Below, piece by piece: positions 14,316 to 22,055 of a DNA stretch of 22,081 nucleotides. Source of the stretch: CAZTXD01 sp964617995. GTDB lineage: Bacteria > Actinomycetota > Acidimicrobiia > Spongiisociales > ZC4RG35. Location of the stretch: assembly GCA_964617995.1 (NCBI GenBank), contig CAZTXD010000052.1:1-22081 (forward strand). The letters run 5' to 3'. Position 1 is the first letter of the stretch. Every line of letters begins with the position of its first letter. The notes under the pieces were generated by a model. It saw only the letters and a list, made by a program, of their open reading frames with translations. It did not search any database and was not told the origin of the DNA. The position numbers and the translations under genes were made by a program.

Positions 14316-15335
14316 GTGACGAGGGCGGTAGTGGTCACCGGTGCCGGAGGGGTGGGGAAGACCACGGTGTCTGCTGCCCTGGCAGTCAGCGCCGCCCGGG
14401 CGGGTCACCGCACCCTGGTCCTCACCGTCGACCCCGCCCGACGCCTGACATCGGCGCTGGGGCTGGCCATAACCAACGAGCCGCAGCCGCACCCCGACGA
14501 GCCCAACCTGTGGGCGGCCATGCTCGACGCCGCCGCCTCCTGGCAGGAGGTGGTGCGCCGCCACGCCGATCCCGACGTGGCCGAGCGTCTCATCGGCAAC
14601 GAGTTCTTCGCCGCCGCCACCTCCCATTTCCCGGCGTCCCAGTCATATGCGGCCGCCGAGGAGGCGGCCACCTACCTGGACGCCCGGGCCTGGGACCTGG
14701 TGATAGTGGACACTCCCCCCGCCGCCGGCGGGATCGACTTCTTCCGGGCCCCTGCCCAGATGACCGACCTGGTGGGAGGCCGCCTCCTGCGCTGGCTCAC
14801 CGGCGCGCGCCTGCCCGGGCGACGCTTCTTCTTCAACCGCACCGCCAGGCCCATGCTGCGGCTGGCCGACCAGGTGCTCGGGTCGAATCTGCTGGAGCGG
14901 ATTGCCGAGTTCTTCATGGACCTGCGCACCACCTACGACGGCGTGTCCAAGCGGGCCCGCCAGATCGAGCGCTACATGCGTGAGGCCATCACCCTGGTGG
15001 TGACCACCTCCGATCCGGCGCCGCTCCGGGAAGCGGTCAAGTTCTTCAAGGCGCTGCCGGAGGTGGCATCTGCTCCGGCGGCGGTGATCTTCAACCGGAG
15101 TCTTCCGGTGTCGTGGATCGGAGCAGAGGTGCCCGAAGGATCCGGAGGGGCGCTCGTGTCGAACCTGGAGCGGTGGGCGGCGGAGTCTCACCGGCAACGG
15201 GTAGCCCGCCGCGAGATGGGCGAGAGGTACGGGACTCCCATCGCCACCATCGCCTGGCAGCGCCACCCACCCACCGACCTCGATTCCCTGGACGCGCTGA
15301 TCGCGGGAGCGGAGTCCCTCCCCGGGCTCTGGTAG
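14316..15335 (+). CDS. Get3/ArsA-like ATPase, subunit lacking signature lysine
   Basis: The 339-aa product has the P-loop TGAGGVGKTT (8-17), in which the signature lysine of deviant Walker A proteins is replaced by Ala10; the P-loop Lys15 is kept. VDPARRLTSALG follows (switch I region), and switch II is VDTPPAAGG (131-139). A hydrophobic/aromatic middle region (around FFRAPAQMTDLVGGRLLRWL) may be the client-binding part. I chose GTG 14316 because GGGGAGG (14304-14310) precedes it by 5 nt. ATG 14274 lies inside the palindrome and would add 14 non-conserved residues. Pairing with the upstream ATPase as a heterodimer is likely. Confidence 0.92.
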   Translation: MTRAVVVTGAGGVGKTTVSAALAVSAARAGHRTLVLTVDPARRLTSALGLAITNEPQPHPDEPNLWAAMLDAAASWQEVVRRHADPDVAERLIGNEFFAAATSHFPASQSYAAAEEAATYLDARAWDLVIVDTPPAAGGIDFFRAPAQMTDLVGGRLLRWLTGARLPGRRFFFNRTARPMLRLADQVLGSNLLERIAEFFMDLRTTYDGVSKRARQIERYMREAITLVVTTSDPAPLREAVKFFKALPEVASAPAAVIFNRSLPVSWIGAEVPEGSGGALVSNLERWAAESHRQRVARREMGERYGTPIATIAWQRHPPTDLDSLDALIAGAESLPGLW

Positions 15336-15340
15336 TCCGC

Positions 15341-15979
15341 TCAGGCGAGGCGAGGAGCGTCCGGACCGGGCTCGCCCAGGATGAGCGGCCGGGTCTGGGT
15401 CTCGGCGACGGCGCCGGTTCGGCCCATCCACCTCTCCACCACCTCCACGGTCTCGGCGGTGACACCGTGGCGGCTGCTCTCGCCGAGAGCGATGGCAACG
15501 GCGTTGGCGAAGTACTCCGCCGGCCACGTGGTGGGATCACCGTGCTTCCACCACGGCTTGGAAAGTGAGATGCCCTGGGCTCTGCGCACCTCGTCGCCGA
15601 TCTCCTCGGCCGCCCCGCAGGCGAAGTCGAGGTGGTGACCCAACTCGTGGAACACGACCAGCCGCTCCAGGTCGCCGGGTTTGACGTAGAGGGTGGCACT
15701 GCCGGGGGCGTAGGCGGCCCGGGGGGCCATGTCGCTCTTCGCCACGAAACGGGGCGGGGAGGCGACCAGGCAGGTGGCCTGACCGGGGATGGCGGCGACG
15801 AACTCCGCCCACAGCTCCTGCACCCGGGCGGTCTGAGCCTGGTCGAGGCCACCCACCTCCAGCGATGTCGACCACACCGATACGTTCACCAGATCCAGCG
15901 ATCGGGCGTCGGCGGGCAGGGCGAGCGCCACCACCAAAGTGGCGGCGATTCCCACTATGAGTGACCGGACTGCTCTCAC
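15341..15979 (-). CDS. Exported HExxH putative zinc metalloprotease
   Basis: The 212-aa product begins with a signal peptide (RAVRS, then a hydrophobic stretch to about residue 22, possible cleavage after ADA). The zinc motif HELGHHLD (His111, Glu112, His115) is followed 40 residues later by PAEYFANA, where Glu155 could be the third ligand as in gluzincin-type enzymes. Cys70 and Cys121 could form a disulfide. I cannot name a family; it looks like small actinobacterial proteins with this single motif. The start is GTG 15979. It converges on the ATPase operon with a 5-nt gap and may be peptidase or degenerate. Confidence 0.75.
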   Translation of the reverse strand: MRAVRSLIVGIAATLVVALALPADARSLDLVNVSVWSTSLEVGGLDQAQTARVQELWAEFVAAIPGQATCLVASPPRFVAKSDMAPRAAYAPGSATLYVKPGDLERLVVFHELGHHLDFACGAAEEIGDEVRRAQGISLSKPWWKHGDPTTWPAEYFANAVAIALGESSRHGVTAETVEVVERWMGRTGAVAETQTRPLILGEPGPDAPRLA

Positions 15980-15996
15980 AGTGGCTGTATCGGCCC

Positions 15997-16046
15997 GGGT
16001 GACTACAAAACTGAAGCCCGATTACGCGCGTTGTAACTAGTCACCC
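15997..16046. repeat. Imperfect inverted repeat between dnaE and the metalloprotease gene
   Basis: GGGTGAC-TACAA (15997-16008) pairs with TTGTA-(ACTA)-GTCACCC (16031-16046), with a 4-nt bulge in the right arm and a 22-nt central segment. It lies 17 nt upstream of the metalloprotease start and 28 nt downstream of the dnaE stop, so it could be an operator, a transcript-end hairpin, or chance. Confidence 0.5.
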
Positions 16047-16074
16047 ATGGTGACGGCCACCGAGACGTTCCGAC

Positions 16075-19000
16075 TCAGAGAACCGCTTTGGGGCCGAGAA
16101 GCTCCTTGATCTCGGCGAAGAGGGCCGAGCGGGGCTCGACCCGGTGGTCGTCGGAGAGGCGGAGCACCTTGGGCCCGTCGCCGCCGGTCAGCTGCAGGAG
16201 GACCTGGGCGGGACCGGGATGATTGCTGAGGATCTGCTTGAGACGTCCTACCACCTCGGCCGAGAGGCGGCCGGCGGGGACCGACAGCCGGACGAGCTGG
16301 TCGTCGCGGATCTCCAACTCGCGTACCTCCCCTGCCACCAGCTTCACGTCGTCGCCACGATGGTCGAGGCGGCCCGACACCACCACCACCGAATCCTCGA
16401 CGATCAGGTGGCCCACCTCCTGGACCGTGCGCGGGAAGCACAGCACCTCCACCGAGCCCTCGAGAGTCTCGAGGAGGAAGAAGATCATCGGGTCGCCGTT
16501 CTTGGTCCAACGGCGCGTGATGGAGCCCACCAGCCCGCCCAGGCTCACCTGGCTGCGGTCGGCCATGTCGGCCAGGTCGGCGATCGAGGTGGGAGCCACC
16601 GCCGCCAGCGTGGTACGAGCGCCGAGGAGGGGGTGATCGGAGATGTAGAGCCCGAGCATCTCCTTCTCGAAGCCGAGCTTGACCTTCTGACGCCACTCGG
16701 TCGCCGGTACCTCCACCGAGCCTTCCCCGGAAACGTCGGCGTTGTCGGCGAACAGGGAGAACTGACCCATGTCCTCGTTGCGCCGTCTCTCCAGGGTGGC
16801 GTCGAGCATCGATTCGTAGACGAGGAAGAGCCCCTTGCGGGGATGGCCCAGCCCGTCGAAGGCGCCCGCCTTGACGAGCGACTCCACCGTCCGCTTGTTG
16901 AGGGCGATCGGGTCGACGCGTTCGATGAAGTCGGCGAAGTCCTGGAACGGCCCGTCCCGGCGCGCTTGCAGTATGTGCTCCACCACTCCTTCTCCTACGT
17001 TGCGGATGGCGGAGAGGCCGAAGCGGATGCGACCGTCGCGCACCGTGAAGTCCATGTCGGATTCGTTCACGTCGGGGACCAGCACCTCGATGCCGGCCTG
17101 CCGGCAGTCGTTGAGGTAGACGGCGGTGCGGTCCTTGTCCTTCTTGGTGGCCGTGAGGAGCGCTGCCAGCGACTCGGCCGGGTAGTGGGCCTTCAGATAG
17201 GCCGTCTGATAGGCCACGAGCCCGTAGGCGGCGCTGTGTGAGTTGTGGACGACGAAGTCGTTGGCAACGAAGTTGTGAGTACCGGGGACCTCGAGGTCGT
17301 AGGTCATCTCCTCGCCTGCCGGCTCGATGGAGACGATGCGGTCCCACCACACGTCGGCGTCGGCCAGGTCGGCCAGCAACTCCGAATCGAACGCCTTGGC
17401 CATCAGGTGCAGGGTGTCTCGGCGGAAACCCTTGTTCCCCGGCTCTCCACCGTGAACGAGTCGTGCCGAGAGCCCGCCACGCCGGCACAGCTCGGCGATC
17501 GTCAGTCCGGCTTCGCCGGCCGCCCGTCGGGCCTCGCTGCGGATGAGAGGCAGCACCTCGGTGGCCGCCACCTGGTCGACGGTGCTGGAGAAGCCGTTGG
17601 GCTCAGGTATTGCCGTCAACAGATCATCGAGGTCGGAAGCCCGACGCCCGACCAGATACGGTCCGATCAGTGCCGCGAAGCGCCGCTGCGCCTCTTCGGT
17701 GACAACGTGGATCTGCCAACCGCGCTTGGTGCCATCCCGGTGCCTGCAGGTCTTCGAGGAGAGGGTGGTGCGGATGCCGAGCCTCAGGAGCAGGTGGGCG
17801 AGATCGCGGGCCAGACGCTCCGAGGAGGTCGCGTAATGGAGCGTCCTCCTCACGGAGGCGGAGACGTCACAGCAACCGTCACCCGACCACACGGCCCCGA
17901 GGAGGCGGGCAAGGTCGGAGCGGCCCAGTCCGAAGACCTCGTCGGGCATGTGCTTCTCGGTGGCGCGGCACTGCCTCAGGCCACACCGTTCGATGAACTC
18001 GACTGCCCCATTCTGTCGTCCGGGATCGACTCGAGCCGCGTGAACCGAGGTGGCGCTCTTGGAGCGGTCGATCGTTGCCTTGCTGTTGGGGAACGCCTCC
18101 AGCCGACGGACCATGTCCTCCAGGACCGCCTCGTCACGTGTGTACAGGTACAAGCCAGAACGATGGCAGGTGTTCCCTTCAGCCAGGACGTAGCCGAGGG
18201 TCGCCAGCTCGTGTTCCGCCATCCGGGTGGACGGCGTCCACTCCAATCCCGACGACTGAGCTATCAGGTCAGCTGCACCGAGCTCGTCCAGGCGGCGCCA
18301 GCCCGCGGCGGTCAGGAACGGGTGATTGTCGGTGGCGGTGATGGAGCGTCCCGATCGGGTGGTGATGCGGTAGACCGGCTTGACCCCGTTCTGCCATACG
18401 TGACGGGGTCGGCGGCGGGAACGGACCCAGCCGTCGAGGGTCGACACCTCGGGCAGGTGGTCCTCTTCGAAGAGCTCTTTCATCGTGAGACGACGGCCGG
18501 TGGCGGCGTCGACGATCTCGGTGTCCCCGGTCAGGCAGCGGTTGAAGCCATAGCCGGCGAAGTGGGCGATGAGATCGAACAGGTCGGCGCCCACCCTCTC
18601 GGTGTATCCGGTGGCAACGCAACCGGCCACGAACTTGGCCTTCTCGGCGTCCATGACCGACTTGATCTTCTTGCCCATGGCCTTGCGGAGGTTGTCGGCC
18701 TCCGCCATGGAGTAGCCGGCCATCTCCTGGGCGACCTGCATGACCTGCTCCTGATACACCATGATCTGATAGGTGTCCTCCAGGAACGGCGTGATCGCCG
18801 GATGGAGAGGTTCGACAGCCTTGCGGCCGTTCTTGCGGTCGGCGTAGAGGTTGTGCATGTTGGCCCCCATCGGCCCCGGTCTGTAGAGGGCTACGAGGGC
18901 GATCACATCCTCGAATCGGTCCGGGCGCAGGCTGCGGATCAGGGCCCGCATGGGAGCACCCTCCAACTGGAACACGCCGATCGTGTCGCCACGCTGCAGC

Positions 19001-20871
19001 AGCTCGAAGGTGGCCCCGTCGTCGAGGGGGACGTTGTCGATGTCCAGCCGCCTGCCTGTCGTCTCTTCGATCAGCTCCAGCGTGCGCTCGATGATCGAGA
19101 GGTTGCGCAGGCCCAGGAAGTCCATCTTGAGGAGACCGAGACTCTCGACGGCGCCCATCTCGTACTGGGTGACTACCTCGGAATCCTCACCCTTCTGCTG
19201 GATGGGGATGAGGTCGGTCAGGGGTTGGGGGGAGATGACCACCGCGGCGGCGTGGATGGAGTCCTGGCGGCGGAGGCCCTCCAGGTCACGGGCGGCGTCG
19301 ACCACCTGGCGGACGGAGGGATCGGACTGGTAGAGATTGCGCAGCTCCTGGGCGTTGGCGTACCAGTCGCGCTCCACCGCGTCGGACCCCTCGCCGGGCG
19401 GTTCGAGCACATGGGAGAGAGTGGCCTCTTTGCCCAGGATCGCCGGCGGCATCGCCTTGGCCACCTTGTCACCCAGCCCGTAGGGATGGCCCAGGACCCG
19501 GGCGGCGTCGCGGATCGCCTGCTTGCCCTTGATGGTGGAGAAGGTGACGATCTGGGCGACGTGGTCCGACCCGTACTTCTCGGCGGCGTAGCGGATCACG
19601 TCGGCGCGGTGGCGCTCGTCGAAGTCCATGTCGATGTCGGGCATCTCCCGGCGCCCCGGGTTGAGGAACCTCTCGAAGATGAGGTCATAGCGGATCGGGT
19701 CGAGGCTGGTGATCCCCAGGCAGTAGGAGACGATCGACCCCGCCGCCGAGCCCCGGCCGGGTCCGGTGCGGATACCCCTTTCGTGGGCGAAGCGCATCAG
19801 ATCCCAGACGATGAGGAAGTAGGCGGGGAAGCCCATCTCGTCGATGATCTTCAGCTCGTGTTGGATCCGCTCGCGTACCTCCTCGCCCAGTGGGTCCCCG
19901 TAGCGCTGTCTGGCCCCCGTGTAGACGAGCTCCTCGAGGTAGGAGACCTCGGTGTGGCCCGGGGGGACGGGGAAATGAGGGAGGAGGATCTTGCCGAACT
20001 CGAGATCGACGTTGGCCCGTTCCACCACCCACAGGGTGTTGTCGCAAGCCCCGGGGAAGTCCTCGGCCGGGAACAGCGAACGCATCTCGGCGGCGCTCTT
20101 GACGTAGTAGTCGTTGCCGCCGGCGAACTTCAGCCGGTTGTCGTCGGTCTGGAGCGAGCCGGTCTGGATGCACAAGAGGACGTCGTGGGCCTCGGCGTCA
20201 CCCGGGCGGGAATAGTGAGCGTCGTTGGTGGCCAGCAACGGAGCATCGAGACGCCGGGAGATGTCGAGGAGGTCTCCCATGATCTTGCGCTGCGCCTGGA
20301 TGCCGTGGTCCTGGACCTCGATGAGGAAGTTGTCCCGCCCGAAGATGTCCTGGAAGCGACCGGCCGCGGCCAAGGCGGCGTCGAAGTCGCGGGGACGGGC
20401 TTTGGAGTTCTCCTCCACTCCCTGGTCGGGCCCGAGCAGCTGAGGCACCAGCCCACCCAGGCATCCCGAGGTGGCGATGATCCCCTCCGAGTGCTCCGCC
20501 AGGAGGTCGAAGTCAATGCGGGGCTTGTAGTAGTAGCCCTCCAGGAAGGCCCGCGAGGAGAGCTTCATCAGGTTGCGGTAACCGGTGTCGTTCTCGGCGA
20601 AGAGGAGCAGGTGATAGCGCTGGTTGGCGGCGCCGGTGGGACGGTCGAAACGGGATCCGTCCGTGAAGTAGGCCTCGATGCCGATGACGGGCGTGATGCC
20701 CTGGCCCCTACTCGCCTTGACGAAGTCGACCACCCCGTACAGCACGCCGTGGTCGGTGATGCCCACTCCCGGCTGGCCATCGGCGGCGGCGATCCGCACC
20801 ACGTCGTCGATACGCGCCGCTCCGTCCAGCATCGAGTACTCGGTGTGCAGATGGAGGTGAGCGAATGACAT
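16075..20871 (-). CDS. dnaE: DNA polymerase III alpha subunit with in-frame intein
   Basis: The 1598-aa precursor gives a 1166-aa replicative polymerase once the 432-aa intein (residues 779-1210) is removed, a normal DnaE1 length. The N-terminal PHP domain starts HLHLHTEYSMLDG. The polymerase has GPGRGSAAGS, PDIDMDFD (Asp412 and Asp414) and LLKMDFLGLRN (Asp585), the three catalytic aspartates. The region FAGYGFNR, then intein, then SHSAAYGLVAYQ is the highly conserved core flanking the insertion. A C-terminal OB-fold (VSLGGLVGSITRR) follows. The ATG at 20871 matches the family start. A -10-like TACTCT (20888-20893, minus strand) lies 16 nt upstream. It is the only DNA polymerase gene in the window. 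Confidence 0.98.
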   Translation of the reverse strand: MSFAHLHLHTEYSMLDGAARIDDVVRIAAADGQPGVGITDHGVLYGVVDFVKASRGQGITPVIGIEAYFTDGSRFDRPTGAANQRYHLLLFAENDTGYRNLMKLSSRAFLEGYYYKPRIDFDLLAEHSEGIIATSGCLGGLVPQLLGPDQGVEENSKARPRDFDAALAAAGRFQDIFGRDNFLIEVQDHGIQAQRKIMGDLLDISRRLDAPLLATNDAHYSRPGDAEAHDVLLCIQTGSLQTDDNRLKFAGGNDYYVKSAAEMRSLFPAEDFPGACDNTLWVVERANVDLEFGKILLPHFPVPPGHTEVSYLEELVYTGARQRYGDPLGEEVRERIQHELKIIDEMGFPAYFLIVWDLMRFAHERGIRTGPGRGSAAGSIVSYCLGITSLDPIRYDLIFERFLNPGRREMPDIDMDFDERHRADVIRYAAEKYGSDHVAQIVTFSTIKGKQAIRDAARVLGHPYGLGDKVAKAMPPAILGKEATLSHVLEPPGEGSDAVERDWYANAQELRNLYQSDPSVRQVVDAARDLEGLRRQDSIHAAAVVISPQPLTDLIPIQQKGEDSEVVTQYEMGAVESLGLLKMDFLGLRNLSIIERTLELIEETTGRRLDIDNVPLDDGATFELLQRGDTIGVFQLEGAPMRALIRSLRPDRFEDVIALVALYRPGPMGANMHNLYADRKNGRKAVEPLHPAITPFLEDTYQIMVYQEQVMQVAQEMAGYSMAEADNLRKAMGKKIKSVMDAEKAKFVAGCVATGYTERVGADLFDLIAHFAGYGFNRCLTGDTEIVDAATGRRLTMKELFEEDHLPEVSTLDGWVRSRRRPRHVWQNGVKPVYRITTRSGRSITATDNHPFLTAAGWRRLDELGAADLIAQSSGLEWTPSTRMAEHELATLGYVLAEGNTCHRSGLYLYTRDEAVLEDMVRRLEAFPNSKATIDRSKSATSVHAARVDPGRQNGAVEFIERCGLRQCRATEKHMPDEVFGLGRSDLARLLGAVWSGDGCCDVSASVRRTLHYATSSERLARDLAHLLLRLGIRTTLSSKTCRHRDGTKRGWQIHVVTEEAQRRFAALIGPYLVGRRASDLDDLLTAIPEPNGFSSTVDQVAATEVLPLIRSEARRAAGEAGLTIAELCRRGGLSARLVHGGEPGNKGFRRDTLHLMAKAFDSELLADLADADVWWDRIVSIEPAGEEMTYDLEVPGTHNFVANDFVVHNSHSAAYGLVAYQTAYLKAHYPAESLAALLTATKKDKDRTAVYLNDCRQAGIEVLVPDVNESDMDFTVRDGRIRFGLSAIRNVGEGVVEHILQARRDGPFQDFADFIERVDPIALNKRTVESLVKAGAFDGLGHPRKGLFLVYESMLDATLERRRNEDMGQFSLFADNADVSGEGSVEVPATEWRQKVKLGFEKEMLGLYISDHPLLGARTTLAAVAPTSIADLADMADRSQVSLGGLVGSITRRWTKNGDPMIFFLLETLEGSVEVLCFPRTVQEVGHLIVEDSVVVVSGRLDHRGDDVKLVAGEVRELEIRDDQLVRLSVPAGRLSAEVVGRLKQILSNHPGPAQVLLQLTGGDGPKVLRLSDDHRVEPRSALFAEIKELLGPKAVL
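17242..18537 (-). mobile_element. DnaE intein with LAGLIDADG homing endonuclease
   Basis: The 432-aa in-frame insertion begins with Cys1 (CLTGDTEIVD, block A) and ends with VVHN before Ser+1 of the C-extein. Block B is TATDNHPFL (Thr69, His72). Block F/G is MTYDLEVPGTHNFVANDFVVHN-like, with Asp414 and the penultimate His431 and final Asn432. Two LAGLIDADG-type motifs, LGYVLAEG (114-121) and LLGAVWSGDG (212-221), keep their acidic residues (Glu120, Asp220). All splicing residues for a class 1 mechanism are present, so it should splice and could home. It sits four residues downstream of the cyanobacterial split DnaE intein site, between GFNR and SHSAAY. Confidence 0.97.
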
Positions 20872-20887
20872 GGCTGTGATTCGTCGC

Positions 20888-20893
20888 AGAGTA
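20888..20893 (-). promoter_or_regulatory. dnaE: Candidate -10 box of dnaE
   Basis: Minus-strand TACTCT matches TANNNT and ends 16 nt before the dnaE ATG. No Shine-Dalgarno sequence and no -35 are evident. This is a weak pattern match in a plausible place. Confidence 0.25.
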
Positions 20894-20994
20894 GCGCGTC
20901 GATGCTCGGCGCGCAGGACCGCGAAAAGCGGGCCCTGATGCCGCCCATCTGCTACCGGCCACTGCTTCCTTGGACGGTGAGGAACGCCTCACCC

Positions 20995-21056
20995 TTCTTT
21001 GGACCCCGGGGAACGCTATCCGACAGAACGGAATCCGTTCGCAGGGGTCCAAAGAA
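20995..21056. repeat. Segmented hairpin between the rhomboid gene and dnaE
   Basis: Three paired blocks are separated by symmetric 3-nt mismatches: 13 bp (20995-21007 with 21044-21056), 5 bp GAACG/CGTTC (21011-21015 with 21036-21040), and 4 bp TCCG/CGGA (21019-21022 with 21029-21032) around a 6-nt loop. It begins 41 nt after the rhomboid stop codon and about 120 nt upstream of dnaE. It could end rhomboid transcripts, but no U-tract follows. The rest of the 226-bp gap (20872-21097) contains only the possible dnaE promoter. Confidence 0.85.
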
Positions 21057-21097
21057 AGCACCAGCCGTTCGTGGAGAACCAGAGAAGGGGGTGGCGG

Positions 21098-21964
21098 TCA
21101 GGCCAACAGGACGATCACGACGGCCATCACCGCCACCGCCGTCGCCACCAGCGTGCGGTTGCGATCGGCCTGCGGCCCCTTGACCCGGGACCAGACTTCC
21201 CCGATCACGAAGCCGGTGATGAACCCTCCCAGATGCGCCTGCCACGAGATCTGGGGGAAGATGAACGGCAGGGCGGCGTTGATGAGCAGGATGAAGCCGA
21301 GCTGGCTGAGGATCGAACGTCCCCAGGCGGTGTTGCGACGCCGCACCGCCAGGTTGAGCCAGACGCCGAACAGCCCGAACACGGCCCCCGACGCCCCCAC
21401 CGCCTCGAACAAGCCCGGAGTGAAGAACTGGGCTGCCACCCCACCGACCCCGGCCGACGCCACATACAGGGCCAGGAACGGACCCGGACCCACCGACCGT
21501 TCGATGGTGGGCCCGAGCACATAGAGCGCCCACATGTTGAAGAGGATGTGGGTGATGGTGGCGTGGAGGAGGGCGGTGGTGAACAGGCGCCACCACTCCC
21601 CCGCCGCCACCAGAGCGCTGTTGTGGATCAGCAGGTCCTCCAGGCCGCCCCCGAAGAAGTACACCAGGACCGTCACCGCCAGGATGGTCTTGGTCACCGG
21701 CGGGACCCCCGCCGTCACCCCGCGCGCCGCCCGGGGCCTGATCGTCTCCTGACGGCCGGCCCGTCCCACGCATTGGGGGCATTTCTGGCCGACGGCCGCG
21801 TCGATGGAGCAGGCGGCACAGATGGGCTTCCCGCAGTCGGAGCAGGCCAGGCGCGTCTCCCGGCCGGGATGGCGGTAGCAGGCGCGAGTGCCGGGCTCGG
21901 CGGGATAGTCGGCGGTCACCACCGCGACGGTAGTAACGGCGGGGCCTGAAGCCGGAAGTCGCAA
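21098..21964 (-). CDS. Rhomboid-family intramembrane serine protease with N-terminal Cys/His zinc-binding box
   Basis: The 288-aa product has an N-terminal B-box-like zinc-binding region (Cys29, His32, Cys41, Cys44, Cys49, Cys52, Cys62, Cys65). About six or seven hydrophobic segments follow. The rhomboid core is complete: WWRLFTTALLHATITHILFN (oxyanion His/Asn region), the catalytic serine in GASGAVFGLFG (Ser192), and the catalytic histidine in WQAHLGGFITG (His244). It would cleave transmembrane substrates within the membrane; none is identified. The TTG at 21964 lies at the edge of family A palindrome copy 3; GTG at 21922 or 21919 are good alternatives that still keep the zinc box. Confidence 0.93.
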   Translation of the reverse strand: MRLPASGPAVTTVAVVTADYPAEPGTRACYRHPGRETRLACSDCGKPICAACSIDAAVGQKCPQCVGRAGRQETIRPRAARGVTAGVPPVTKTILAVTVLVYFFGGGLEDLLIHNSALVAAGEWWRLFTTALLHATITHILFNMWALYVLGPTIERSVGPGPFLALYVASAGVGGVAAQFFTPGLFEAVGASGAVFGLFGVWLNLAVRRRNTAWGRSILSQLGFILLINAALPFIFPQISWQAHLGGFITGFVIGEVWSRVKGPQADRNRTLVATAVAVMAVVIVLLA

Positions 21965-22024
21965 ATCCCGTTTTCGCGCCTCGAATGCGCGCCATAGCGC
22001 GCATTCGATGCGCGCAAAAGGGAT
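21965..22024. repeat. Family A long palindrome, copy 3 (upstream of the rhomboid gene)
   Basis: The outer ATCCC/GGGAT and inner 12-bp pairing around CATA are kept. One arm mismatch (C21980) and an offset C (22015) relative to the other arm make it the most degraded of three copies. It ends directly against the TTG start candidate of the rhomboid gene, so it either forms part of its 5' leader or lies just outside it. Confidence 0.9.
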
Positions 22025-22055
22025 CAGGTGGGCTGGTGGCGGACGGCGGTCAGAT

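Noticed and set aside
17245..20868. Very long open frame on the plus strand, antisense to dnaE (over 1200 codons)
   Set aside because: The sequence has no recognisable domain and its composition (Gly, Val, Asp, Leu-rich with repeated simple patterns) is what the antisense of a GC-rich gene gives. dnaE on the other strand is certain.
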